Shown: positions 1 through 6,078, counted from the stretch's first letter. The stretch is DNA of 9,415 bases from Bacillota bacterium (GCA_023412455.1 JAEYNQ010000058.1:1-9415); one strand, 5' to 3'. Numbers and translations: made by a program. The notes: a model not told the origin generated them from the letters alone.

Positions 1-667
1 TGGCCATAGCTAATTCCTCTGCTCGTCTAAAGGCTGAAATGAAAAGGGGTACCATAATGGGAACCATAGCCTTGGCCCTTTTAATGACATTTCCACTTTC
101 AAAGTCAGCACCTCTAGCCATCTGTGCTTTCATGATTTTATCCGTCTCTTCTAATAAAATAGGAATAAAACGCAGTGAAATACTCATCATCATGGCGATT
201 TCATGAGCAGGTACTCCTATTTTACGAAAAGGATTTAGGAGGCTTTCAATGCCATCTGTGAGTTGTATAGGTGACGTGGTTAGGGTAAGTAGAGAAGACC
301 CTACAATGAGTAAAATTAACCTACAGGCCATTTGTCCTGCAATAATAAGCCCCTGCTCACTAATGGTTAAAATGCCCCAGCTCCAAAGCACTTTCCCTCC
401 TTGAGTAAAGAAAATATTGAGAGCTACAGTAAAGTGCAAGATAAACATAATACTTTTTAGTCCCTTTAGCATATAGCGAAGAGGCACCCTACTCATACAA
501 ATAGCCCCATATAAACAAAGTACTACAAAGCCATAACCAATAAATTGATTAATAAAGAATAAAGCGATAATATAGGCAAAGGTAATAAGAATCTTAGTTC
601 TTGGATCCATTTGATGAATAGGAGAGTCTACTGGATAGTATTGACCAATGGTAATATCTCTAAGCAT
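1..667 (-). CDS. ecfT: ECF transporter transmembrane coupling protein EcfT (3' end outside window)
   Basis: Membrane scaffold of the energy-coupling factor module: it joins the two ATPases to an exchangeable vitamin- or metal-binding S component. The frame is open from ATG at 667-665 to the window edge, giving 222 residues; the family is usually about 260-270, so roughly the last 40 are missing. Visible are an N-terminal D-P-R-T-K segment (21-25), hydrophobic helices around 27-57, 69-88, 106-131 and 198-213, and the first Ala-Arg-Gly coupling motif in QMARGADFESG (182-192). The read-through stops in FRRAEELAMA (213-222), just before where the second Arg-containing coupling motif normally lies. 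An AGGAGG ribosome-binding site lies 7 nt upstream, inside ecfA2. The start codon shares one base with the ecfA2 stop (TAATG), implying translational coupling. Family assignment is firm; which S components it serves cannot be told. Confidence 0.95.
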   Translation of the reverse strand, partial: MLRDITIGQYYPVDSPIHQMDPRTKILITFAYIIALFFINQFIGYGFVVLCLYGAICMSRVPLRYMLKGLKSIMFILHFTVALNIFFTQGGKVLWSWGILTISEQGLIIAGQMACRLILLIVGSSLLTLTTSPIQLTDGIESLLNPFRKIGVPAHEIAMMMSISLRFIPILLEETDKIMKAQMARGADFESGNVIKRAKAMVPIMVPLFISAFRRAEELAMA

Positions 668-1527
668 TATCGCCCCTCCTTTTTAAGTAAAATATCTTTG
701 ATTTGAAGTGCTGCTTCTTCTACTGTTAGTATATCTGTATCAACCATCATCCCTTTTTGCCTTAAAGCCTCTAATATATAGGCAATTTGCGGTCTTGCCA
801 GTCCTATCTTTTCAAGCTCATCCCCATATTTAAAAACTTCTCTAGGTGTCCCCTCATACTTTACTCTTCCTTTATAAAGTACGATCATTCGCTCAGCATA
901 CCTTGCCACATCCTCCATACTATGAGAAATGAGGACAATAGTAAGCCCAAGATTCTTGTGCATTTCCTTTAGTTTATTAAATAAATCATCTCGACCCTTA
1001 GGGTCAAGTCCTGCTGTAGGTTCATCTAGAATAAGAATACTTGGTTTCATAGCCAATACGCCTGCAATGGCCACTCGTCTCTTTTGCCCTCCTGATAGCT
1101 CAAAAGGAGACTTTTGATAGTATTCTTCTTTGAGGCCCACTGCTTTTAAGGCATAGGTTACACGTTCCTTAATCTCCTCTTCACTAAGGCCTAAGTTTTT
1201 GGGCCCAAAGGCTACATCCTCCCAAACAGTCATCTCAAAAAGCTGATATTCTGGATATTGAAAAACAAGACCTACTTGCTGTCTAATAGCTTTTTTATCA
1301 CTCTTTTCCCCATGAATATCCTGCCCTTTTATATAAACTTGTCCCATGGAAGGCTTAAGTAAGCCATTAAACATTTGAATAAGAGTACTTTTACCTGAAC
1401 CCGTATGCCCGATAATGCTTACAAATTCACCGTCTTTAATCTCAATATTAATATCCTCTAACGCCGTCTTTTCAAAGGGCGTATTGGGGTTATAGATATG
1501 GGTTAAATGTTCTATCTTTATTGCCAT
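667..1527 (-). CDS. ecfA2: ECF transporter ATPase EcfA2 (CbiO-type)
   Basis: Second ATPase of the ECF module; it forms a heterodimer with EcfA1 on the cytoplasmic face and drives toppling of the S component through EcfT. At 286 residues it is of normal length. Motifs in order: Walker A GHTGSGKST (40-48), Q-loop Q90 in VFQYPEYQLFE, signature LSGGQ (144-148), Walker B ILILDEP (164-170) with catalytic E169, and switch H202 in SHSMED. The HTGSGKST and YPEYQLF forms are typical of the A2 rather than the A1 subunit. The C-terminal tail (about 225-286) matches the ECF-specific extension that follows the ABC fold. The ATG at 1527-1525 lies inside the end of ecfA1 (10-bp overlap), with a modest AGAGGTGG site about 10 nt upstream. 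All catalytic residues are intact. The A1/A2 label rests on motif style and gene order. Confidence 0.96.
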   Translation of the reverse strand: MAIKIEHLTHIYNPNTPFEKTALEDINIEIKDGEFVSIIGHTGSGKSTLIQMFNGLLKPSMGQVYIKGQDIHGEKSDKKAIRQQVGLVFQYPEYQLFEMTVWEDVAFGPKNLGLSEEEIKERVTYALKAVGLKEEYYQKSPFELSGGQKRRVAIAGVLAMKPSILILDEPTAGLDPKGRDDLFNKLKEMHKNLGLTIVLISHSMEDVARYAERMIVLYKGRVKYEGTPREVFKYGDELEKIGLARPQIAYILEALRQKGMMVDTDILTVEEAALQIKDILLKKEGR

Positions 1528-2366
1528 AGCTCTTCTGCCACCTCTTCTGCAGTTAATAAATCTCCTCTAAAATGAAAGCCTTCTTTATTTAGAAGATACA
1601 TAAGATAGGTGGCTGCTGGTACATCCAGCCCTATCTTCTTAATTGTCTCCACTTGACTAAACACCTTCCTAGGAGTACCCTCAAGGATTATTTCTCCCTT
1701 TTCCATTACAATAATACGATCTGCCAGTATGGCCTCTTCCATGTAGTGGGTGATATGCACAATGGTAATACCATATTCTTTGTTGAGCTTCTTCATGGTT
1801 GCCATGACTTGCCTTCTACCTATTGGGTCAAGCATAGCGGTAGACTCGTCAAACACGATACAAGCAGGCTTCATAGCAATGACTCCTGCAATAGCTACAC
1901 GTTGCTTTTGTCCCCCTGATAATTGATTAGGTGAGCTCCTTTTATATTCTGTCATATGAACTGTTTCTAACGCCTCATCCACTCTTATACGAATCTCACG
2001 AGGTGGAATCCCTATATTCTCTGGTCCAAAGGCTATATCTTCTTCTACCACCGTAGCCACAATTTGATTATCTGGGTTTTGAAATACCATGCCTACTTCT
2101 TTTCGGACTTCCCAAACATTCTCTGGTCTTGTAGCATCTATACCTTTTACCATAAGTATACCTGATTTAGGTGTTAAAATCCCATTGAGCTGTTTAGCAA
2201 AGGTTGATTTTCCTGAACCATTATGACCTAATACCACCAAAAATTCGCCTTCTCGAATTGAAACACTTGTATGATTAAGCGCTGTAATAGCCTCTTTTCG
2301 TTCTCCATTGTCATCATAGTTATAATACTCAAATACGATGTCTTTGGCTTCAATAATATGCTCCAT
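1518..2366 (-). CDS. ecfA1: ECF transporter ATPase EcfA1 (CbiO-type)
   Basis: First ATPase of the ECF module, partner of EcfA2, hydrolysing ATP at the cytoplasmic side of the membrane. Using the ATG at 2366-2364 it has 282 residues. Motifs: Walker A GHNGSGKST (47-55), Q-loop Q96 in VFQNPDNQ, signature LSGGQ (149-153), Walker B CIVFDE (169-174) with catalytic E174, and switch H207 in THYMEE. After the catalytic Glu it reads S-T-A-M-L-D-P rather than the P-T-A-G-L-D-P of its partner, a difference usual for A1 subunits. A GTG start at 2375 would add three residues, but its first base is the last G of the AAGGAG ribosome-binding site, so the ATG is preferred. It is the first gene of the ecfA1-ecfA2-ecfT set, downstream of two terminators, and overlaps ecfA2 by 10 bp. 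Confidence 0.96.
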   Translation of the reverse strand: MEHIIEAKDIVFEYYNYDDNGERKEAITALNHTSVSIREGEFLVVLGHNGSGKSTFAKQLNGILTPKSGILMVKGIDATRPENVWEVRKEVGMVFQNPDNQIVATVVEEDIAFGPENIGIPPREIRIRVDEALETVHMTEYKRSSPNQLSGGQKQRVAIAGVIAMKPACIVFDESTAMLDPIGRRQVMATMKKLNKEYGITIVHITHYMEEAILADRIIVMEKGEIILEGTPRKVFSQVETIKKIGLDVPAATYLMYLLNKEGFHFRGDLLTAEEVAEELWQ

Positions 2367-2374
2367 CCTTAGCA

Positions 2375-2380
2375 CTCCTT
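2375..2380 (-). promoter_or_regulatory. Ribosome-binding site that decides the ecfA1 start
   Basis: AAGGAG on the minus strand, 8 nt before the ATG at 2366-2364. The in-frame GTG at 2375-2373 begins on the last base of this motif and so cannot use it. This favours the shorter 282-residue product. Confidence 0.75.
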
Positions 2381-2470
2381 TATCTATAGATATAAATAAA
2401 TGTTCTCCAATTTTTAAAACACTTATTTCTACCTATACCTTCTAACTTCTATTCTTCCATTAAATATAAT

Positions 2471-2492
2471 AAAAAAGTTGCAGTTATGCAAC
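2471..2492 (-). terminator. Rho-independent terminator (distal of a tandem pair after rplQ)
   Basis: On the minus strand GTTGCA, loop TAAC, TGCAAC, then six T residues running into an AT-rich stretch. The 6-bp core (2487-2492 paired with 2477-2482) is perfect. It can extend through a G-T pair and an A-run against the T-run (to about 2498), so it might also work in the other direction, although no plus-strand gene approaches it. It is the stronger-looking of the two terminators because of its T-tract. Confidence 0.85.
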
Positions 2493-2506
2493 CTTTTTAT
2501 ATACAG

Positions 2507-2535
2507 AAAAGGGATTAAGAACAACTCTTAATCCC
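2507..2535 (-). terminator. Rho-independent terminator (proximal) of the alpha operon
   Basis: Eight bases past the rplQ stop, the minus strand has a perfect 10-bp stem GGGATTAAGA / TCTTAATCCC (2526-2535 with 2511-2520) around a 5-nt loop, followed by TTTTCTG. The T-tract is short, so alone it may be leaky; a second hairpin with six T's follows 18 bp further on. It marks the 3' end of the ribosomal-protein transcript and separates it from the ecf genes. Confidence 0.85.
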
Positions 2536-2542
2536 TCCCTTC

Positions 2543-3070
2543 TTATACTAACTCGATAATTACTTCCTCAGCACCGTCACCTTTACGTGGTCCGATTTTG
2601 ATGATTCTAGTGTAACCACCATTACGGTCTACATATTTAGGAGCGATTTCAGTAAATAATTTATCAGCTAAATCAACTTTTTTAGCCTGTCTTCTCTTAC
2701 CAGCTTCAACTTCTGTTATAGGATATAATACCTTTAACATTTGTCTTCTTGCATGTAAACGAGAAGGACTATCTTTTTTGATTGTTTTTTGTACTTCTTC
2801 ATATACAGTTACTTTTTTACCATCTACAACTTCCTTTACACGTTTACCGTTAACGTCTAATTTAGGTTGTTTTTGAGTAATAGTAACTTCTTCATAATTA
2901 TCTTTTTCACGAACAGCCATAGCCACTAAGCCTTCAGCAATTCTACGAATCTCTTTCGCTTTAGCTGTAGTTGTTCTGATTTTTCCATGGTATAAGAGAT
3001 TTGTTACTTGGTTACGAAGTAATGCCATACGTCCCGCTGCATCACGTCCAAGCTTTCTTTGTCCAGCCAT
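2543..3070 (-). CDS. rplQ: 50S ribosomal protein L17 with lineage-specific insertion
   Basis: Large-subunit protein L17, near the polypeptide exit tunnel. The N-terminal part (RKLGRDAAGRMALLRNQV, 5-22; KIRTTTAKAKEIR, 30-42) and C-terminal part (KLFTEIAPKY, then DRNGGYTRI and KIGPRKGD, 137-165) are standard L17. The protein has 175 residues, whereas the usual bacterial form has about 112-130. The excess is an insertion at about 53-101, rich in Lys, Val, Glu and Thr, placed just before the conserved SRLHARRQ (103-110), and a short second one at about 119-132. Both junctions stay in frame with clean L17 on either side, so this is not a fusion artefact. From memory, similar long L17 proteins occur in Lachnospiraceae and relatives. 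An AAGGAGG site sits about 8 nt before the ATG. Last gene of the alpha cluster, 24 bp after rpoA and followed by terminators. Confidence 0.97.
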   Translation of the reverse strand: MAGQRKLGRDAAGRMALLRNQVTNLLYHGKIRTTTAKAKEIRRIAEGLVAMAVREKDNYEEVTITQKQPKLDVNGKRVKEVVDGKKVTVYEEVQKTIKKDSPSRLHARRQMLKVLYPITEVEAGKRRQAKKVDLADKLFTEIAPKYVDRNGGYTRIIKIGPRKGDGAEEVIIELV

Positions 3071-3094
3071 GCCCTAACCTCCTTTTGTTTGTCA

Positions 3095-4054
3095 TTAATC
3101 TTCGCTTGGTTTAAGTGCAAAGCCAAGCTCTTCCAATTTCTGGAATACTTCTTCTAATGACTTACGTCCTAAATTACGAACTTTCATCATTTCTTCTTCT
3201 GTTTTATTTGTTAAGTCTTCTACTGTGTTAATTCCTGCACGTTTTAAGCAGTTGAATGATCGAACAGAAAGATCTAATTCTTCTATTGTCATCTCTAAAG
3301 TCTTTTCTTTAGAGTCATCTTCTTTTGTCACCATAATTTCAGTGGTACGTGCATTCTCTGAAAGGTCAATAAATAAGTTTAAATGTTCACTAAGTACCTT
3401 CGCTGCTAAACTAACAGCTTCATCAGGCTTAAGTGTTCCATTTGTCCAAACCTCTAATGTGAGTTTATCATAGTCTGTTTGCTGACCAACACGTGTATCC
3501 TCTACTGTAAAGTTTACACGTTCTACTGGTGTATAGTTGGCATCTACAGGAATCACTCCAATTGGAAGTTCGGTCTTCTTAAGCTTATCAACACCCTCGT
3601 ATCCACGACCTCTTGTAACAGTCATCTCAATGGATAAGTTACAGTTAGCACCACCATTTAAAGTAGCAATATGATGCTCTGGATTAAGGATTTCTATTTC
3701 TGGGCCACATTTAATGTCTGCACCAGTTACAACTCCTTCCCCAGTAGCTTCAATATAAATTACTTTTGGTTCCATACTTAAGCCTGTATCACGAATAGCT
3801 AACCCTTTAATGTTAAGAAGAATCTCTATAACATCTTCTTTAACTTGTGGAATAGAACTAAATTCATGAAGTACTCCATCAATTTTAATGTTACTAATAG
3901 CAGCCCCTGGAAGAGAGGAAGATAAGATTCTACGAAGGCTATTGCCTAAAGTAGTTCCGTATCCTCTCTCTAATGGTTCTACTACAAAGCAGCCGTATTT
4001 ACCATCAGCAGATAATTCTTTGATCTCAATTTGTGGTTTTTCAAATTCCAACAC
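3095..4054 (-). CDS. rpoA: DNA-directed RNA polymerase subunit alpha
   Basis: Alpha subunit, which dimerises to nucleate RNA polymerase assembly and contacts upstream promoter DNA and activators. At 319 residues it has the full two-domain form. The N-terminal domain (about 1-230) includes the assembly segment GYGTTLGNSLRRILSSSLPG (31-50) and VTRGRGY (146-152). A charged linker (about 240-255) leads to the C-terminal domain (about 256-316). There R265, N268, C269, K298 and S299 are present at the same numbers as the DNA-binding residues of the E. coli protein, so UP-element recognition is expected. Translation starts at GTG (4054-4052), 8 nt after an AAGGAGGG site; a TTG codon follows directly and is a less well-spaced alternative. 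Lies 51 bp after rpsD and 24 bp before rplQ, with no promoter or terminator recognised in either gap. Confidence 0.98.
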   Translation of the reverse strand: MLEFEKPQIEIKELSADGKYGCFVVEPLERGYGTTLGNSLRRILSSSLPGAAISNIKIDGVLHEFSSIPQVKEDVIEILLNIKGLAIRDTGLSMEPKVIYIEATGEGVVTGADIKCGPEIEILNPEHHIATLNGGANCNLSIEMTVTRGRGYEGVDKLKKTELPIGVIPVDANYTPVERVNFTVEDTRVGQQTDYDKLTLEVWTNGTLKPDEAVSLAAKVLSEHLNLFIDLSENARTTEIMVTKEDDSKEKTLEMTIEELDLSVRSFNCLKRAGINTVEDLTNKTEEEMMKVRNLGRKSLEEVFQKLEELGFALKPSED

Positions 4055-4105
4055 CGGATAAACCCTCCTTTGGTTTTAAAATAAAATATTGAGGGTAACG
4101 AACTA

Positions 4106-4732
4106 TTACTTAGAGTAAAGCTCAACAATAAGTGTTTCTTCGATGTCTGTATCGATTTGGTCACGAGCTGGGATAGCCTTAACTGTTCCTCTAAGGTTTT
4201 CGATATCCCCTTCTAACCATTCTGGTACAATACGAGAAGCTGTAACTTCTGTAATAAGTTTGAAACGCTCGAAGCTTTTTGCATCTTCTTTGATTTCAAC
4301 AACATCACCAACGCGTACTTGGTAGGATGGAATGTTTACTCTTTTGCCGTTAACTAAAACTAAGTTATGTCTTACCACTTGTCTTGCTTCTGTACGAGAA
4401 CGTCCAAGACCTAAACGGTATGCTACGTTATCTAGACGAAGTTCAAGACCACGAAGTAAGTTCTCACCTGTGATGCCTGGTTGACGGTCAGCTTTTTCAA
4501 AGTATGTTCTGAATTGACCTTCAAGAACACCATAAATTCTTTTTGCTTTTTGTTTTTCACGTAATTGTGTGCCGTAGTTAGATAATTTTGTTTTGTTTTG
4601 ACCATGTTGCCCTGGAGCATATGGTCTCTTTTCTACTGCACATGCAGCAGAAAAACATCTTTCACCTTTAAGGAATAATTTTTTTCCTTCGCGACGGCAT
4701 TGTTTACATTTAGAACCAATATATCTAGCCAT
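4106..4732 (-). CDS. rpsD: 30S ribosomal protein S4, zinc-binding form
   Basis: Primary 16S rRNA-binding protein that starts assembly of the small-subunit body; in E. coli it also represses translation of the alpha operon, and in B. subtilis it represses its own gene. 208 residues. The N-terminal region carries four cysteines, C9-x2-C12 and C26-x4-C31, the pattern of the zinc-containing S4 form. The S4 RNA-binding domain covers about 96-160 (LELRLDNVAYRLGL, 95-108; VLVNGKRVNIPSY). ATG at 4732-4730 follows AGGAGGTG by about 9 nt, and that site lies immediately after the rpsK stop. In B. subtilis rpsD stands alone elsewhere; here it sits inside the alpha cluster between rpsK and rpoA, as in Clostridia and E. 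coli. That would let it control its own operon. Confidence 0.98.
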   Translation of the reverse strand: MARYIGSKCKQCRREGKKLFLKGERCFSAACAVEKRPYAPGQHGQNKTKLSNYGTQLREKQKAKRIYGVLEGQFRTYFEKADRQPGITGENLLRGLELRLDNVAYRLGLGRSRTEARQVVRHNLVLVNGKRVNIPSYQVRVGDVVEIKEDAKSFERFKLITEVTASRIVPEWLEGDIENLRGTVKAIPARDQIDTDIEETLIVELYSK

Positions 4733-4750
4733 TTTTATTTACACCTCCTA

Positions 4751-5158
4751 TTAGACTCTTCTACGTTTTGGTGGACGACATCCATTGTGAGGTACAGGAG
4801 TTACATCTTTAATTAATGTTACTTCTAATCCTGCTGCTTGAAGCGCACGAATAGCTGCTTCTCTACCTGATCCTGGGCCTTTAACCATAACTTCTACTGA
4901 TTTTAAACCGTGTTCCATAGCTGCTTTTGCTGCTGTTTCAGCTGCCATCTGAGCTGCGTAAGGAGTTGATTTTCTAGAACCTCTGAAACCAAGTCCACCC
5001 GCACTTGCCCATGAAAGAGCATTTCCGTTTGTATCAGTTAATGTAACCATTGTATTATTGAAAGTAGACTGAATATGTGCTACTCCACGTTCTACATGTT
5101 TTCTGTCGCGACGTTTACGAGTTGCACCCTTTTTTGCCGCTTTTTTTGCTACTGCCAT
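4751..5158 (-). CDS. rpsK: 30S ribosomal protein S11
   Basis: Small-subunit platform protein near the mRNA exit of the E site. 135 residues, slightly longer than the 129-131 usual for the family because of a Lys/Ala/Arg-rich N-terminal tail (1-20). Diagnostic stretches are HIQSTFNNTMVTLTD (28-42), GFRGSRKSTPYAAQ (57-70), VKGPGSGRE (92-100) and the invariant end PHNGCRPPKRRR (123-134). N125-G126 in that end matches the site converted to isoaspartate in E. coli S11. An AAAGGAGG site lies 9 nt before the ATG. Positioned 22 bp after rpsM and 18 bp before rpsD in the alpha cluster. Confidence 0.98.
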   Translation of the reverse strand: MAVAKKAAKKGATRKRRDRKHVERGVAHIQSTFNNTMVTLTDTNGNALSWASAGGLGFRGSRKSTPYAAQMAAETAAKAAMEHGLKSVEVMVKGPGSGREAAIRALQAAGLEVTLIKDVTPVPHNGCRPPKRRRV

Positions 5159-5180
5159 GAGACTTAACCTCCTTTATTTA

Positions 5181-5549
5181 CTATTTTTTCTTATTCGCTA
5201 CTGTTTTCTTAGGACCTTTACGTGTACGTGCATTAGTTTTTGTTTTTTGACCTCTTACAGGAAGTCCACGTCTATGACGGATACCTCTGTAACAACCAAT
5301 TTCCATTAATCTCTTAATGTTTAATGCGATTTCACGACGAAGATCACCTTCAACCATTGCTGTTTTGTCGATAAGTTCACGAATTTTTGCTACTTGGTCG
5401 TCAGTTAAGTCTTTAACGCGTACATCAAAATCAATGCCAGCTTCTGTTAAAATTCTGCGAGAAGTTGGACGGCCAATACCAAAAATATAAGTAAGACCGA
5501 CTTCCACACGTTTATTTTTTGGTAAGTCTACACCTGCAATACGTGCCAT
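5181..5549 (-). CDS. rpsM: 30S ribosomal protein S13
   Basis: Small-subunit head protein that contacts the P-site tRNA and forms bridges to the large subunit. 122 residues, normal length. It begins MARIAGVDLP, has the helix-two-turn-helix region TYIFGIGRPTSRRIL (20-34), and ends in the basic tail with RHRRGLPVRGQKTKTNARTR (91-110) that reaches the decoding region. AGGAGGTG lies about 10 nt before the ATG. It is the first gene after a 153-bp gap with its own promoter and a leader of roughly 90 nt, so it heads the alpha transcript (rpsM-rpsK-rpsD-rpoA-rplQ), although read-through from the spc genes is also possible because no terminator is seen after rpmJ. Confidence 0.98.
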   Translation of the reverse strand: MARIAGVDLPKNKRVEVGLTYIFGIGRPTSRRILTEAGIDFDVRVKDLTDDQVAKIRELIDKTAMVEGDLRREIALNIKRLMEIGCYRGIRHRRGLPVRGQKTKTNARTRKGPKKTVANKKK

Positions 5550-5570
5550 ACTTGTCTTGCACCTCCTATT

Positions 5571-5632
5571 AGTTTAAATCTATATTTATAACAGCATAAT
5601 GACGTTATGCCGCAGCCGCTTAAAGTTAAACT
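5571..5632 (-). promoter_or_regulatory. Structured 5' leader of rpsM (candidate feedback site)
   Basis: Between the promoter and the rpsM ribosome-binding site the transcript can form a hairpin GCATAA / TTATGC with loop CGTCA (5605-5610 with 5594-5599). It extends outward by one C-G and two G-U pairs to about 5591-5613. A longer-range 7-bp match AGTTTAA / TTAAACT (5626-5632 with 5571-5577) can enclose it and ends 3 nt before the Shine-Dalgarno sequence (5561-5567). This layout would let a bound protein affect rpsM translation. In E. coli S4 does this on the same operon; whether this fold binds S4 is inference, and I do not recognise a known family. Confidence 0.4.
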
Positions 5633-5644
5633 TCACAAATGTTT

Positions 5645-5673
5645 ATTATATACCATATGGGTATATAAATCAA
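5645..5673 (-). promoter_or_regulatory. Sigma-A promoter upstream of rpsM
   Basis: Minus strand: -35 TTGATT (5673-5668), 17-bp spacer, perfect -10 TATAAT (5650-5645). Transcription should begin near 5640-5636, giving a leader of roughly 90 nt before the rpsM ATG. The position just after rpmJ separates the spc and alpha gene sets. The promoter overlaps two inverted repeats. Confidence 0.8.
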
Positions 5674-5682
5674 CATTTGATT
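5646..5682 (-). repeat. Adjacent inverted repeats across the rpsM promoter
   Basis: Two perfect palindromic elements, sharing one base, cover the promoter. The first is TTATATACC-CATAT-GGTATATAA (5668-5646, 9-bp arms), which fills the whole spacer and most of the -10. The second is AATCAA-ATG-TTGATT (5682-5668, 6-bp arms), whose right arm is the -35. They could be operator sites; AT-rich palindromes also arise by chance, so a regulatory role is inference. Confidence 0.5.
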
Positions 5683-5702
5683 CGCTATGCTAAAAAGCAA
5701 TA

Positions 5703-5816
5703 TTATCCTTGTTTTTGTTTGTGTTTTGGATTTTCACAGATAACGCAAACACGGCCTTTTCTTTTAATAATCTTACATTTTTCACAAATCTTTTTTACTG
5801 ATGGACGTACTTTCAT
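5703..5816 (-). CDS. rpmJ: 50S ribosomal protein L36, zinc-binding form
   Basis: Smallest large-subunit protein, buried in 23S rRNA. The 37-residue product runs from ATG (5816-5814) to TAA (5705-5703), begins MKVRPSVKKICEKCK and ends ICENPKHKQKQG. C11, C14, C27 and H32 form the usual zinc site; C24 is an additional cysteine. This is the zinc-containing (C+) form. AAGGAG lies 8 nt upstream. It lies between infA (28 bp) and the rpsM promoter gap (153 bp), its standard place. Confidence 0.97.
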   Translation of the reverse strand: MKVRPSVKKICEKCKIIKRKGRVCVICENPKHKQKQG

Positions 5817-5844
5817 TTTCTGTTCTCCTTTCTTTTTATACCAT

Positions 5845-6063
5845 TTATTTAGAACGCCATACAATTCGTCCTTTGGTTAAATCATACGGAGAAAGTTCTA
5901 TAGTTACTTTATCACCGGGTAAAACACGAATGAAATTCATACGAAGTTTACCTGAAATATGACCAAGAACAATATGTCCTCCTTCAATCTCTACCTTAAA
6001 CATCGCATTTGGTAACTTTTCTATCACTGTTCCCTCTACTTCTATTACATCACCTTTAGCCAA
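5845..6063 (-). CDS. infA: Translation initiation factor IF-1
   Basis: Small OB-fold factor that occupies the A site of the 30S subunit during initiation and supports IF2 and IF3. 72 residues, exactly the usual size, with the conserved order AKGDVIEVEGTV (2-13), LPNAMFKVEIEGGH (17-30), HISGKLRMNFIRVLPGDKV (35-53) and LTKGRIVWR (62-70). The start codon is TTG (6063-6061), the only one consistent with the conserved N-terminus, placed 8 nt after a strong GAGGAGG. That site contains the last two bases of the stop codon of the upstream KOW gene, which suggests coupled translation. Position between the KOW gene and rpmJ is standard for Clostridia. Confidence 0.98.
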   Translation of the reverse strand: MAKGDVIEVEGTVIEKLPNAMFKVEIEGGHIVLGHISGKLRMNFIRVLPGDKVTIELSPYDLTKGRIVWRSK

Positions 6064-6071
6064 GTTTCAAA

Positions 6072-6078
6072 CCTCCTC
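6072..6078 (-). promoter_or_regulatory. infA ribosome-binding site overlapping the upstream stop codon
   Basis: Minus strand GAGGAGG at 6078-6072, 8 nt before the TTG start of infA. The TGA stop of the KOW-domain gene (6079-6077) overlaps it, so a ribosome ending the first gene covers the initiation region of the second. The strong site offsets the weak start codon. Confidence 0.75.

Noticed and set aside
1653..1919. Plus-strand ORF antisense to ecfA1
   Set aside because: Shadow of the conserved ABC ATPase coding sequence, without family features of its own.
2376..2470. Possible promoter for ecfA1, and a 12-bp palindrome TATCTATAGATA at 2381-2392
   Set aside because: Candidate hexamer pairs match consensus at only 3-4 of 6 positions, and the best TATAGA-like -10 would start the transcript inside the ribosome-binding site. 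The palindrome is wholly AT-rich and short, so chance is likely.
3982..4164. Minus-strand ORF across the rpsD-rpoA junction
   Set aside because: It lies in another frame over the end of rpsD and the start of rpoA, both certain genes, and its product resembles nothing recognisable.
5690..5703. Possible terminator right after rpmJ (GCTTTTTAGC)
   Set aside because: The stem would be only about 3-4 bp around a T-rich loop and no T-tract follows it, so it should not terminate.
5599..5880. Plus-strand ORF of 93 residues covering the rpsM promoter gap and rpmJ
   Set aside because: It is antisense to rpmJ and the end of infA. Its Phe/Tyr/Ile/Cys-rich composition is what an antisense reading of this AT-rich DNA gives, and I see no convincing ribosome-binding site.
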